NCBI RefSeq assembly: GCF_026802175.1
Contig: NZ_CP113797.1
Span: forward strand, 2,705,026 to 2,769,025
Direction: 5' to 3'
DNA: 64,000 nt
DNA from: Thermocoleostomius sinensis A174
GTDB lineage: Bacteria > Cyanobacteriota > Cyanobacteriia > Elainellales > Elainellaceae
Positions 8,730 through 17,492 of this stretch are shown piece by piece. The notes under the pieces were generated by a model. The model saw only the letters and a list, made by a program, of their open reading frames with translations. It did not search any database and was not told where the DNA came from. Numbering within the stretch: position 1 is the first letter of the stretch; the number at the start of each line of letters is the position of its first letter. A program made the translations under genes and the position numbers.

Positions 8730-10044
8730 TTAAACTACCATTGCTAAGAGCAAAGGAGTAGGTCTGAATGGAATCTAGGAAAAGATCGGCATATTCGTAG
8801 TAAAAATTTAAGCTTGTTCGGTCACCCAAGTTTAGAGTAACTGAAGGTGCAACTGTGATTCTTTCTGAGTTGACAAAATCTTGAAAGCTATCTGCGTTTT
8901 GATAGCTAGCAATGAAGCGATATAATAGCGTGTCGTCAACCGTTAAGGGGCCTGATAGATCGATATTAGGTTGATAGAAACCATAACTTCCTGCTTCAAA
9001 GGCAATCTCGTAAAAGGGTTCGCTTAAAGGCTGACGGGTGATCACGTTGATGACTCCACCCGGTTCCAAAGCACCAAACAGAACTGAGGCAGGCCCTCTT
9101 AGTACTTCTATTTGCTCAATCGTTCCAATTGGTGTAACAGAATAGTAGTTGACATCTCGATAGCCGTTTCTCAGGTTCGCAGGAGCCGCTCCAAATCCCT
9201 GACTAAATCCTCTGATAATTCTATCTCCTGCATATCCACCATCATCGCCATTATCAATTACACCAGCAACAGTTTCTACTGCCTGATTCACACTTCTCAC
9301 ATTGCGATCGTCCAACACCTGTCGCGGCACTACTGTAATCGACTGAGGAATATCGCGTAGGGGTGTATCCGTTCGGGTGGCCGTGCTGGCCCTGCGTGGG
9401 TTGTGACCTTCGTCCTGTTCTCCCGTCACCACCACTTGAATCGCATCTTCCTCTGCAACTGCGCTAGCATCCCCCAGCATCACCGTCAAAACCAACCCTT
9501 GCACTTCTGATGTCACCTCAGCACTAGGCGGCGCATCGGTTCCAGTAATGGCAACCCGCACGCGATCGCCCGGTAACTGCGTCACATTCACCAACGCGAT
9601 CCCTTCGATCGGGTTTGCCTGAGAGAACTCCTCGGCAATCGTGGCATTGGGAATATCTGCAATCAAGGCATTACCGATCGCTCTGGTCTCCGGCACGTTC
9701 AGCGCACCATCTGCCGTTTCCAAAATCACCTGCAATCCAGCGTCAGTCGTTTCAATCCGGACTCTAGTAATTTGTGTCAAAGAAGCTTGGATTTGAGCGA
9801 GCCATTCTTCAACCGTAGCGGCAGGTTGGTCAAGATTAGAGAGGGAATCGGGAGTTAAGAGTCGGGAGTCGGGAGTCGAGTCAGATTGTTGTTCCGCTCC
9901 ATTCCCCATTCCCCATTCCCTATTCCCTATCTCCCCTACCTCCTGTGCCCATCCAGGCAATACCAACCCATGCCCAAAACCTCCTGCCAGAACCACAACC
10001 ACCAATGCCGATCGCACCGAATTGGCAAACCACCACAGACACAT
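8730..10044 (-). pseudogene. TonB-dependent siderophore receptor, N-terminal part with AMIN domain
   Basis: This half holds a signal peptide (ending near GWAQ), a low-complexity segment derived from short repeats (about residues 37-70), an AMIN domain (about 75-190), the plug domain (about 205-340, with DIPQSITVVP and the VLRGPASVLFG region) and the first barrel strands. AMIN domains in front of TonB receptors are typical of cyanobacteria. The frame runs into the IS and stops at 8641 after some 29 foreign residues. The product would be a truncated receptor without most of the barrel. Restored length and family place it as a ferric-siderophore receptor in the outer membrane. Confidence 0.9.
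9841..9936. repeat. degenerate heptameric repeats inside the receptor gene
   Basis: Runs of GGGAGTC and of ATTCCCC/ATTCCCT alternate here. They are translated in frame as a Gly/Asn/Asp/Ser-rich insert between the signal peptide and the AMIN domain. Similar units occur near 22446, 26064 and 33400. Confidence 0.7.
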
Positions 10045-10221
10045 TTCAGTTCCTCACACACAAGCAATTAGACTATTGCCAATTATTCTTAACTGCAATG
10101 AAAGGCAGTGTAAGGAAATTGAGCGATCTGCGTCTACTCAAATCCGGACTTTGATCCGAAACTGGACAATTTAAGCCATCTTTTTTGATAAGCGAAGATG
10201 ACTCCTCTGCTTCTGTTCAAC

Positions 10222-11025
10222 TCAAACCGAGGGATCAACCCCCAATTCTCGCAGTTTTGCAGCTAGCCGCTCTGCTCGTTGCCGCTCCTGTTCTGCCTGC
10301 TGTTGTGCTTGTTCTGCTTGCTGTTGTGCTTGTTCTGCTTGCTGTTGTGCCGCTTCTTCAGGCAGTAACACCAACTCTCCTTGGGGCGTATAAAATCTCA
10401 GCCAGGTACAACTGCCGTTGCTTGGCTCCCGATCGATCGCGCCCTCCCAAGTGCCTAGCCATAGCCCCAGCGTCTCGCACCACAACCAGCCCTGATCGTT
10501 GGGAGTCAGGGGTTGATAGCCCTGCGCTAGATCCAAGCGCCACCCTGCCAAAGAGGTCGGATCAAACGGATCAAAGACAAAATAATCGGGGGTGCGAAAC
10601 GTTTGCTCATAGAGGTCTTTCTTTGCCCCGCGATCGATCGCTGCCGTGCTGGGAGACAGCAGTTCGATAATCACATCCGGATAGCGACCCGATTCTTCCC
10701 AAATCACCCAAGCCTTTCGTTCTCGATCCGGTTCGACCCCTAGAACTGCAAAAAAATCAGGTCCTCTAAAATCGCGGTTCATTGCCTGCTGGCGGCTGTA
10801 GTAGACGAACATATTGCCGCCTACAAAACTGTCGAGGCGAGAGGATAGGGCTTGCTGCGCTGAGCGAATCAGCACATTCATCGCAATCCGATGACGATTA
10901 CTTTCCAAAGGTTCTCCATCGTCAAAAATTAAGTCGGAAGGAGGGGTAGGAACTTCCCAGTCAGGGGGGAGGGCAGGCTGGGAAGATGAGGCAATCTCTT
11001 GAACCATAACGTGCGCCTCTGCCAA
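10222..11025 (-). CDS. Uma2 family (DUF820) nuclease-like protein with coiled-coil tail
   Basis: A 267-residue member of the Uma2 family, which has a PD-(D/E)XK nuclease fold and is greatly expanded in cyanobacteria; its cellular role is not established. Family landmarks are GPDFFAVLGV, VIIELLSPSTAAIDRGAKKDLYEQ and PDYFVFDP. The C-terminal 50 residues are tandem copies of QQQAEQA, which predict a coiled coil and are common in long Uma2 proteins; at the DNA level this is a 21-base direct repeat near 10310-10345. It is followed by the smaller Uma2 gene upstream at 11087. A later ATG at 11007 is an alternative start. Confidence 0.88.
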   Translation of the reverse strand: MAEAHVMVQEIASSSQPALPPDWEVPTPPSDLIFDDGEPLESNRHRIAMNVLIRSAQQALSSRLDSFVGGNMFVYYSRQQAMNRDFRGPDFFAVLGVEPDRERKAWVIWEESGRYPDVIIELLSPSTAAIDRGAKKDLYEQTFRTPDYFVFDPFDPTSLAGWRLDLAQGYQPLTPNDQGWLWCETLGLWLGTWEGAIDREPSNGSCTWLRFYTPQGELVLLPEEAAQQQAEQAQQQAEQAQQQAEQERQRAERLAAKLRELGVDPSV

Positions 11026-11086
11026 ATGCTTTTTGATTATATCGAGTCGTATCGGTGGCTGAAATCGCTAAGTTTTTGAGCTTTTT

Positions 11087-11677
11087 TTAATTTTGTCCGA
11101 ATGCCAAAATCTGAGCCACACTGAGGGCAAAATCAGGAACGACTGTAGACTGAATCGGCGTATCGCCCTGATAAACCGTATCTTCATACTGCCCATTCAC
11201 CCACAGACACACCGTCACCTGCTGCATCTCTGGGTCAATAATCCAATATTCCGCAATGCCGCGGGCGGCGTATTCTGTGTGCTTGAAGCGATAGTCACGG
11301 TCTCGGTTCTCTTGCCCAGGAGAGACCACCTCAACCACCAGTGCCGGAGGTGGCATATCTCGCAACAGGATCGCGCGTTTGCCTCCAGATAATGCAGCGT
11401 GGGATTCCTCGGAATGAATCATCAGGTCAGGCACTCGGCTCTTGGCTCGTTTGCCAGAGACTTCTACCTCGGTCATTGTCGCCAACAACGCAATCGGTAG
11501 ATGTTTAGCGAATTCAAACAGCAAATATTTGACAATGCTGAGATTGATCTGACTCTCTACTGGCATTTCCACTAATTCTCCATCCACCAGCTCATAGCGG
11601 GTGTCAGTGCCATCGTCATAGGTCAAATATTCTTCCATGGTCATGAACTTGGAGAAGGTACTCGCTGTTTGTGTCAT
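11087..11677 (-). CDS. Uma2 family (DUF820) nuclease-like protein
   Basis: A 196-residue short Uma2 protein. [55 protein letters not shown] and EYWIIDP are the family signature and include the predicted nuclease residues. The ATG at 11677 is preferred because homologues begin just before the MxxEEYL motif; an open frame extends to 11704. It lies 61 bases upstream of the longer Uma2 gene on the same strand, so the two may be cotranscribed. No partner that would explain its substrate is visible. Confidence 0.86.
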   Translation of the reverse strand: MTQTASTFSKFMTMEEYLTYDDGTDTRYELVDGELVEMPVESQINLSIVKYLLFEFAKHLPIALLATMTEVEVSGKRAKSRVPDLMIHSEESHAALSGGKRAILLRDMPPPALVVEVVSPGQENRDRDYRFKHTEYAARGIAEYWIIDPEMQQVTVCLWVNGQYEDTVYQGDTPIQSTVVPDFALSVAQILAFGQN

Positions 11678-11740
11678 CGTTGCCAACCTCCGCGATCGCC
11701 CCAATCGAGCCGTAAAAGCACGCTATGATCCTATCAAATC

Positions 11741-12733
11741 CTATGGATATGCCGATTTCTGACCCATGGCACACTGCTTAGGCGTAATGCCAAACTTGCG
11801 TTTGAACGCAGCCGCAAAATGTCCCTGGTTGCTATAACCGCAGCGATAAACTACCTCCGCAACGGTGAAGCCCTGTCGCAGAAGCTGTTCTGCTTGAATC
11901 AATCGCTGTTCTGTCAAGTAGCCCAGCACAGTTGTGCCAAAGACCGCTTGAAAGCCGCGTCTGAGGGTGCGATCGCTCACGCCGACAAACTGCGCCAGTT
12001 CGGTTTGCAAGAGAGGAGATTCTAAGCGCGATCGCAAAATCTCGGCAGCGTAGTGAATGCGGGCGATCGTATCTGCCTTGAGAGAATCAGACGGTGTAGC
12101 TGCTTCATGGCTCAGCATCCCTTCCAGTTGAAGTGCCATCAGTTCAAACACCTTACCCTGCAAATACAACCGCTTGGTGATTCCCAAATACGGACAATCG
12201 ATGATTTGCTGCACCACCGATCGCATTGTCCTTGTCACCTTGGGTGAAAAGACTCGCTGCCAGTCTTCCCCCTGTATTAAAGGTTGCAGTTCAGAAGGAA
12301 GTTCCCCAGTCGGAGTCGCAAAAAATTGATGCAATAGGTGCGGCTGCAAGTGAATGTTCACGCCTACTTCCGGCTGGTTCGCTCGATGAGTGCTGGTCAC
12401 AGATGGTTGTAATCCACTCCCCCCGACATAGCTTTGAGTTGCATCTTGATACAGAAAATCACCGCTATCCACCACCCCAGACAGATGCATCATGAACTGC
12501 ACCAGATGCGAATGCTCAACTCCCCGACAGATGTAGTCTTCGGCATAGGTTTCATGAAAAATTGCCAGTTCCAAACCAGGGCATAACTCCATCACCCGAA
12601 TGTAGCCTCTGCCTAACCGAGATGGCATCATGTGAATGGTCTCCAGGCGATCGATCGAGGTGACAGGGGGGCACTGCTGCTCTGCTTCCAGCCAGAGTTC
12701 GTCTTCTTCGCGGGCAGTCAGGTCGAGACTCAT
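11741..12733 (-). CDS. AraC family transcriptional regulator, PchR-like
   Basis: A 330-residue regulator. The C-terminal 100 residues form two helix-turn-helix motifs (TELAQFVGVSDRTLRRGFQAVFG and VAEVVYRCGYSNQGHFAAAFKRKFGITPKQ), the classic AraC DNA-binding domain. The N-terminal part is a ligand-sensing domain of the size seen in PchR, which senses ferric siderophore and activates its receptor gene. The start at 12733 is chosen because it lies just downstream of a Fur-box-like site; an ATG-initiated extension of three codons is possible. Its place at the head of the siderophore locus supports local control of the receptor, but that is inference. Confidence 0.88.
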   Translation of the reverse strand: MSLDLTAREEDELWLEAEQQCPPVTSIDRLETIHMMPSRLGRGYIRVMELCPGLELAIFHETYAEDYICRGVEHSHLVQFMMHLSGVVDSGDFLYQDATQSYVGGSGLQPSVTSTHRANQPEVGVNIHLQPHLLHQFFATPTGELPSELQPLIQGEDWQRVFSPKVTRTMRSVVQQIIDCPYLGITKRLYLQGKVFELMALQLEGMLSHEAATPSDSLKADTIARIHYAAEILRSRLESPLLQTELAQFVGVSDRTLRRGFQAVFGTTVLGYLTEQRLIQAEQLLRQGFTVAEVVYRCGYSNQGHFAAAFKRKFGITPKQCAMGQKSAYP

Positions 12734-12755
12734 GAGAAACAAGAGGTCAAGGTAA

Positions 12756-12770
12756 TGAGAATCAGTTTCA
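12756..12770 (-). promoter_or_regulatory. Fur-box-like dyad upstream of the AraC regulator
   Basis: TGAGAATCAGTTTCA matches the 7-1-7 Fur consensus TGATAAT-N-ATTATCA at 11 of 14 positions. It sits 23-37 bases before the regulator's start codon, where bound Fur would block transcription under iron sufficiency. Confidence 0.5.
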
Positions 12771-13057
12771 ATAATCTCGGTTCACCCATTAGAAGTCAAG
12801 GTGCTGGCTTTTACCCACCAAGGTCTACCTGCCTCTATCCAACCACGATAGATAATAGAAGGACTGGTAGCAGTTGCTGATATTAATCGATCGCCAACCC
12901 TAACAATCGATCACAATGCTCTCGTGCCCGATCGATTGTATTTATGTATTTGTATTTATGTATTTAACTTTCACGGCTATCTTACTCTCAATCGCAATCG
13001 GTTCTATCACTCGGCTTGTGCAAGTGATGGTGATGGCAAACAAGTGCAGCAATGGGT
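12771..13057. other. intergenic region
   Basis: No gene is supported. A short direct repeat of GTATTTAT/GTATTT units lies at 12938-12964. The open frames here are short and lack ribosome sites. Confidence 0.4.
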
Positions 13058-14992
13058 TCACCAGATTCTCTTGTGAGGTTGAAGGCGATCGACGATGGAT
13101 TCGTTCACTCTAGATTTTGTGGTGCTTAATGACTTAACGGTTGATTCTAGCCTGTTGGGTTCGATCGCAACAGGTTCCTCATCCTGGAGAGGATCACGCC
13201 AATAGGTGATGGCATTAGTCAACAGTTGCAGCTCGGACCCAGGATAGTAAAAGCTGAGGATCTGCTCGCTTGACCAACCCAAATCTCCTAAATTATAGGC
13301 TCCAGTTTGGCTCATGCCCACACCATGCCCTAACCCACCACCTACAAAGGCATAACCCTTTAGAACAGGAGCCACAGATGGTTGGGCTGTTGGTTGGGGC
13401 GATGGGGTTGCTGTTGTGGAGCTACCTGCTGGACTTGTGGTTGGTAACGGTGTCGCACTAGGAGAACTGGTCGCTTGTGCGGGTTCAACGGCTGGCTTTT
13501 TGGCTTGAGGAGCGGAAGGTTGCTGATAGATGGGTTCTAGGTAAAAGAGGGTGCTGTTGGGAGCATAGAGCGCCCGCAAGATTTCGTCTTTCTCTAAAAT
13601 TACTTGTCCTCGATCGGTGGTAATTGCAATGCGCTGCACCCGTCCGGCTGGCGATCGTTCCAGCACTTCCATCTGTTTCACCTGCGTAAAGTTAGCTAAC
13701 GGATGCTTTTTACTCTGCAAATAGGCCTTCAAATCTCCGGCAATTTCAGTCAGGGGGCTTTCGATCCGCCAGCGGAACATATCCCAGCCCTCTTCATTAA
13801 AACCAGATTTGCGGTTAATAAACGCACGAAAATTCAGTTCTTCAGTCAACGGCTGGTTGGTAATATCCCAAACGTTTTGCACCGAATCAACAACAGCCCT
13901 AAGATAGGGGCGATCGCTACCATTCCAGACATCGCTAAAAGGGGCCGTAATACCGCCCGCTGTCGAAGAATACAGGGCATCCACCAACTCGTTTTGGTAT
14001 GTAAGCACCTGCCCGCGAGTGGCTGCAATTGCCCGATCGGTGTCAGGAACGGCTCCATTCAACCCCCAGTAGACTTGGCATTGAGTATCGGCGCAAAGCT
14101 GATAGTTATCGATGGCAAACCGGCGCAGATTTCGCAATGCATAGGTGCGGGCAAGGATAGCTTGCGCTTCGATCGTCGTTTGAGGTGCACCAATGCCAAT
14201 TTCGTGCGGCACCACGCCCCGCAAATAGGTTTCCAGTGGGACATGATTCACCAACGTATAGGTGCCATAAGCATTCGGCTGAAAGCTAAATGTACCACCA
14301 TATAGCCGCCGCCCATGATCATCACGGTTTGAGATCACCTCCAACCGATCATTGACTGTGTCAATCGAGACCTCATCCGATTGCAGTTGCGCACCATTGA
14401 CAGTAAATGAAGCTTGCGGTTCTTGCTGCTGCACGTGGGTATCGATGAAAGCAGTCCGCGATCCATTCGACTGCAAGTTCTGCATCAACAAGCGGCGCAA
14501 CAATGGAGTGCCATAGGTTTCTCGCTTAGCCCAAACCTGCCATTGCCGAGGTTGAGCAATTTCCACTTCAATGCCCTGTTGTCGCCATTGATTGGCGCTA
14601 TCTTCCGCACTTTCGAAACTGCGATGAGTACTTAAAACCAATCGCTCTGTCACTTTTGGTTCTGGCAATGGCTGCATTACCACATTCACCTTCACTTCGG
14701 TGCTAGTGGTCAGGGTTCGCTCTTGTTCGCCTTGCTTGAACTGCAATGTTATCTGATCGCCCGCTTCGGGTTTTAGGACTAGAGAATCACTAGCATTTGC
14801 GCCAAACCGCTGTACAACACCAACATCTATAGTTGGATTTAGTGGCCCTTCTTGAGCAAATCCTGGTGTAGCTAGGCTCACCAAACAGGCAGCCGCCAAA
14901 AAGGTACCCCAAGCGGCTTGAATGTTGGCTGAGGTGCTGAGCAAGGTAGGAAAAATCGTGTAGCGATCGCTCAATCTTTTAGTTTGAAGCAT
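13058..14992 (-). CDS. SpoIID/LytB domain protein
   Basis: A protein of about 644 residues from the ATG at 14992, which places a signal peptide (AAACLVSLATPGFAQ) near the N-terminus; an upstream TTG at 15082 would add 30 residues and a second hydrophobic run. The SpoIID domain spans about residues 230-450 and 545-600, with YLRGVVPHEIG carrying the catalytic-type Glu, ILARTYAL, SSTAGGIT and GHGVGMSQTGAY. SpoIID is a peptidoglycan lytic transglycosylase in Bacillus sporulation; in cyanobacteria it is presumed to act on the wall. A Pro/Ser/Thr/Ala-rich linker (about 490-545) splits the domain's last motif from the rest. A second SpoIID protein is at 56423. Confidence 0.85.
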   Translation of the reverse strand: MLQTKRLSDRYTIFPTLLSTSANIQAAWGTFLAAACLVSLATPGFAQEGPLNPTIDVGVVQRFGANASDSLVLKPEAGDQITLQFKQGEQERTLTTSTEVKVNVVMQPLPEPKVTERLVLSTHRSFESAEDSANQWRQQGIEVEIAQPRQWQVWAKRETYGTPLLRRLLMQNLQSNGSRTAFIDTHVQQQEPQASFTVNGAQLQSDEVSIDTVNDRLEVISNRDDHGRRLYGGTFSFQPNAYGTYTLVNHVPLETYLRGVVPHEIGIGAPQTTIEAQAILARTYALRNLRRFAIDNYQLCADTQCQVYWGLNGAVPDTDRAIAATRGQVLTYQNELVDALYSSTAGGITAPFSDVWNGSDRPYLRAVVDSVQNVWDITNQPLTEELNFRAFINRKSGFNEEGWDMFRWRIESPLTEIAGDLKAYLQSKKHPLANFTQVKQMEVLERSPAGRVQRIAITTDRGQVILEKDEILRALYAPNSTLFYLEPIYQQPSAPQAKKPAVEPAQATSSPSATPLPTTSPAGSSTTATPSPQPTAQPSVAPVLKGYAFVGGGLGHGVGMSQTGAYNLGDLGWSSEQILSFYYPGSELQLLTNAITYWRDPLQDEEPVAIEPNRLESTVKSLSTTKSRVNESIVDRLQPHKRIW

Positions 14993-15312
14993 TCTCCGTA
15001 CCGATGAAACTCCCCAAAGAGAGATTAAGAATCTAACGGCTAACAGTTTCCGATTATGGACGCTGACCAAGGAAATCGGCAAGGTTCTAAGTAAGTTTAT
15101 GAAAACTTTACAGGGTTAGCTGGGTGAGTGACGCCAAAGCTAGTGACAAATCCGGGCGAGCAAGCACTGCCAAACCCTACTGTTGGCCAAGTCTATAGCC
15201 CTACAGCTTCTCTTGACCACGCAATTCAGAATACACCCTTACTTGCGGCAATACGGTCATGGTCGCGAGCATTGATACGTTGGATGGCATCAGCTATGGA
15301 TTCGTTAGCCTC

Positions 15313-15609
15313 TTAGTGACCATGGGTTGGACACGGTGGAGCCGAAATCGATCGATCGAGCCAGCCACTGGCCTGCTGTAGACGGGCGAGGGCTTCTTCA
15401 GGGTGCTGATTCAGCAGATATACCAAGGCAATTGCTGCCTGTTCTGCCGCACGGGCATTACGATTTGCCTTGAGCCGATGCCAATCCCCTGGTGCAATGG
15501 CTAACCGTTCAGCGAGGGCTTGAGCTAGCTCGGCTGTTGATAGTTCTGCAATCGGTTTCTGGCTATTGGAACGGGTGAGAGGCGTTGCGAAATCAGAGGT
15601 TGGGGACAT
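15313..15609 (-). CDS. small conserved cyanobacterial protein (DUF6439-like)
   Basis: A 98-residue soluble protein. The core, LAQALAERLAIAPGDWHRLKANRNARAAEQAAIALVYLLNQ, and the end GWLDRSISAPPCPTHGH look like a small conserved cyanobacterial family that I associate with DUF6439. It is mainly helical with one Cys. No function is known. It stands alone on the minus strand. Confidence 0.65.
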   Translation of the reverse strand: MSPTSDFATPLTRSNSQKPIAELSTAELAQALAERLAIAPGDWHRLKANRNARAAEQAAIALVYLLNQHPEEALARLQQASGWLDRSISAPPCPTHGH

Positions 15610-15746
15610 AGCTGAAAATTTAAAGCAAACTTTTCAAAAACGATGCAACTTGGCAATTCAACAGTCAATCAGGGAATGCTTGCTAGGGAATCCGATCTCT
15701 TCTGAGCGCTCGGTGCTTCATTTCTACTCTACGTTAACTTAACCCT

Positions 15747-16205
15747 ATGAAACTGCCATCTTTTCCGCCGGCCCAACCCGATCGATCGGCAGGTGATTCT
15801 GCGTCGCTGTCCGCAACACCTCTTGAGTCTACCCCCAACATCGAAATTGGCGAAATTGACAAGATCGATCAGACCATACATGAGAGCATACATGAGCTTG
15901 AACAAGCCTTTCAACTCCTCAAAACCCGTCATGCCCAAATCCAGACCGATCGCCAGTGTCAGCAAATCCTCCGTGATCGCAAAGATCAGATCGAACAGCA
16001 GCTTCAGCACACTACCTCTGCACGGATACAACACCAACTGAAACAAGACTTGAAGCAAATTCGTCAGCAGCTTGAGACATTGGAAGTAGCATTGGAAAGC
16101 CAGTTGTTTTCCTGGACTGGACTCAAAGAAGTCTTTTGGCAAGCTGTGCGGTTTGGCGGACTTGGAATGATGATCGGATGGGTGCTGCGATCGTGGATGC
16201 GGTAG
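15747..16205 (+). CDS. coiled-coil protein with C-terminal membrane segment
   Basis: A 152-residue protein I do not recognise. Residues 1-35 are Pro/Ser-rich. Residues about 40-120 are Gln/Glu/Lys/Arg-rich with heptad leucines and predict a long coiled coil. The last 25 residues (VFWQAVRFGGLGMMIGWVLRSWMR) form a hydrophobic anchor ending in Arg. It may be a tail-anchored membrane protein. Start context is AACCCTATG with no strong ribosome site, usual in cyanobacteria. Confidence 0.7.
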   Translation: MKLPSFPPAQPDRSAGDSASLSATPLESTPNIEIGEIDKIDQTIHESIHELEQAFQLLKTRHAQIQTDRQCQQILRDRKDQIEQQLQHTTSARIQHQLKQDLKQIRQQLETLEVALESQLFSWTGLKEVFWQAVRFGGLGMMIGWVLRSWMR

Positions 16206-16313
16206 GAACTGGGGATTAGGGATTGGGAATTAGAACTAAAAACGCGGTGTACCACTTGATGTGCCACTTTCTGAAAAAGCATAGATCAATTCTGTATCGC
16301 CTTCATCCCCAGT

Positions 16314-16337
16314 CCTGCTCTCATGCGTGAGAGCAGG
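16314..16337. repeat. perfect 10-bp hairpin, dispersed palindromic repeat
   Basis: CCTGCTCTCA and its exact complement flank the loop TGCG. There is no T-run on either side, so it is not a simple terminator. Related sequence occurs at 43841 and 49182. Confidence 0.55.
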
Positions 16338-16358
16338 GAAACGATGCAAAAAATCTAT

Positions 16359-16404
16359 GAAAAACAAAACCCCTGGGCGTCTGTCCGTGTTTCGACTCCA
16401 GGGG
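16359..16404 (-). terminator. Rho-independent terminator downstream of bioD
   Basis: On the minus strand a CCCCTGG/CCAGGGG stem with a 21-base loop is followed by TTTTGTTTTT. It lies 135 bases beyond the bioD stop and is in the right orientation. Confidence 0.65.
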
Positions 16405-16538
16405 CTTGCTTTGTTTCGTTCCTCCTCACACATCCTTAATTTACGGCCCTTATCTGAGAGATAAATCTGATTTGGGACACTTCATAGAGTGGCACGATGT
16501 TGTATTTGCAAGAGGGGCTATGTTGCATGAATTCATGC

Positions 16539-17240
16539 TTATGAGAGAATTCGCTCAATTTCTAAATTGGATGCGATTTGAACCAATTTGTTGACGTCGG
16601 TTGGGTCTGCTAAGTAGGGCAGACAACCCAAAACGGGTTTATTCGTCAAAGCTTGAAGCAATTCAACAGCAGCCCAATCATCTCGATCGTTAGCATGGCA
16701 GGGCTGCACACAGTTCAACACAATTCCTTTTAGGTGAATGCGTGCATGACGGGCCAACGCGACATTAGCAACGGTTTGGGGAATAGCCCCAGGTAGGACG
16801 GGAACAACGAGTACAACCGGAATCCGCCAATCCCAGGCTAAATCAGCTAGGGTTGTTTCTGCGGTAATCGGAGATCCCAATCCACCCCATCCTTCCACCA
16901 ACACAAACGATCGCTGTTGAGTCAGTTGCTCGAAGGCCCGCCAAAGGTACTCAAGTTCAATGCGACGGCCCTCTCGCTCGGCAGCGATAGGAGGGGCAAG
17001 CGAAGCAGCAAAGTGCAGCGGGTTGATGTCATCAGGAGTTTGATCCAGATTAAACAATTGGCTGTAAAGTTGGCGATCGCCGTCGGGATACTGATCTTGA
17101 GCGTATCCGCTTCCACACTGTACAGGCTTAAAAAGAGCCAAGCGCGACGGATGATACCGTTGCCAATAGGCAGCCAATGCACTGGTGAGTACGGTTTTGC
17201 CAACACCACTGTCTGTTCCTGCAATCAATAATGCGTCCAA
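16539..17240 (-). CDS. bioD: dethiobiotin synthase
   Basis: A 233-residue ATP-dependent enzyme that closes the ureido ring of dethiobiotin in biotin synthesis. The N-terminus LDALLIAGTDSGVGKTVLT carries the Walker-type loop GTDSGVGKT, and FKPVQCGSG and VEGWGGLGSPI are family motifs. The start is TTG at 17240, preceded by a clear GGGAG site; the open frame extends upstream to 17354 but would run through the tRNA gene, so a longer protein is unlikely. The biotin transporter gene bioY is at 54199 in this window, not linked. Confidence 0.9.
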   Translation of the reverse strand: MDALLIAGTDSGVGKTVLTSALAAYWQRYHPSRLALFKPVQCGSGYAQDQYPDGDRQLYSQLFNLDQTPDDINPLHFAASLAPPIAAEREGRRIELEYLWRAFEQLTQQRSFVLVEGWGGLGSPITAETTLADLAWDWRIPVVLVVPVLPGAIPQTVANVALARHARIHLKGIVLNCVQPCHANDRDDWAAVELLQALTNKPVLGCLPYLADPTDVNKLVQIASNLEIERILS

Positions 17241-17295
17241 CTTAAACTCCCTTCTAGAGCGATCGAAAAAAAGCAAGCTATAATAGCTAAGGCAA

Positions 17296-17373
<78 letters not shown>

Positions 17374-17492
17374 AGATAATTTAATCGATTTTCCTCAACT
17401 TTGCGGGCTAGTCCGGCTGCGTTGTTTTATCCAAATTGTGATTGATGCGCTAAAACCGGGAACCTTAACGGTAGTTTAGGCACAAACACTCT

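Noticed and set aside
13703-14305. 200-codon open frame on the plus strand
   Set aside because: It is wholly antisense to the SpoIID gene, whose motifs are clear; no ribosome site or domain.
15128-15316. 62-codon frame from GTG, and an overlapping 40-codon frame at 15259-15381 with a membrane-like segment
   Set aside because: Neither has a ribosome site, they are in different frames, and the second runs into the DUF6439-like gene. A small or frameshifted membrane protein remains possible but is not supported.
16398-16440. Yfr1 small RNA, suggested by CTCCTCACAC
   Set aside because: The motif is present at 16421-16430 but the required 3' terminator stem does not follow on that strand.
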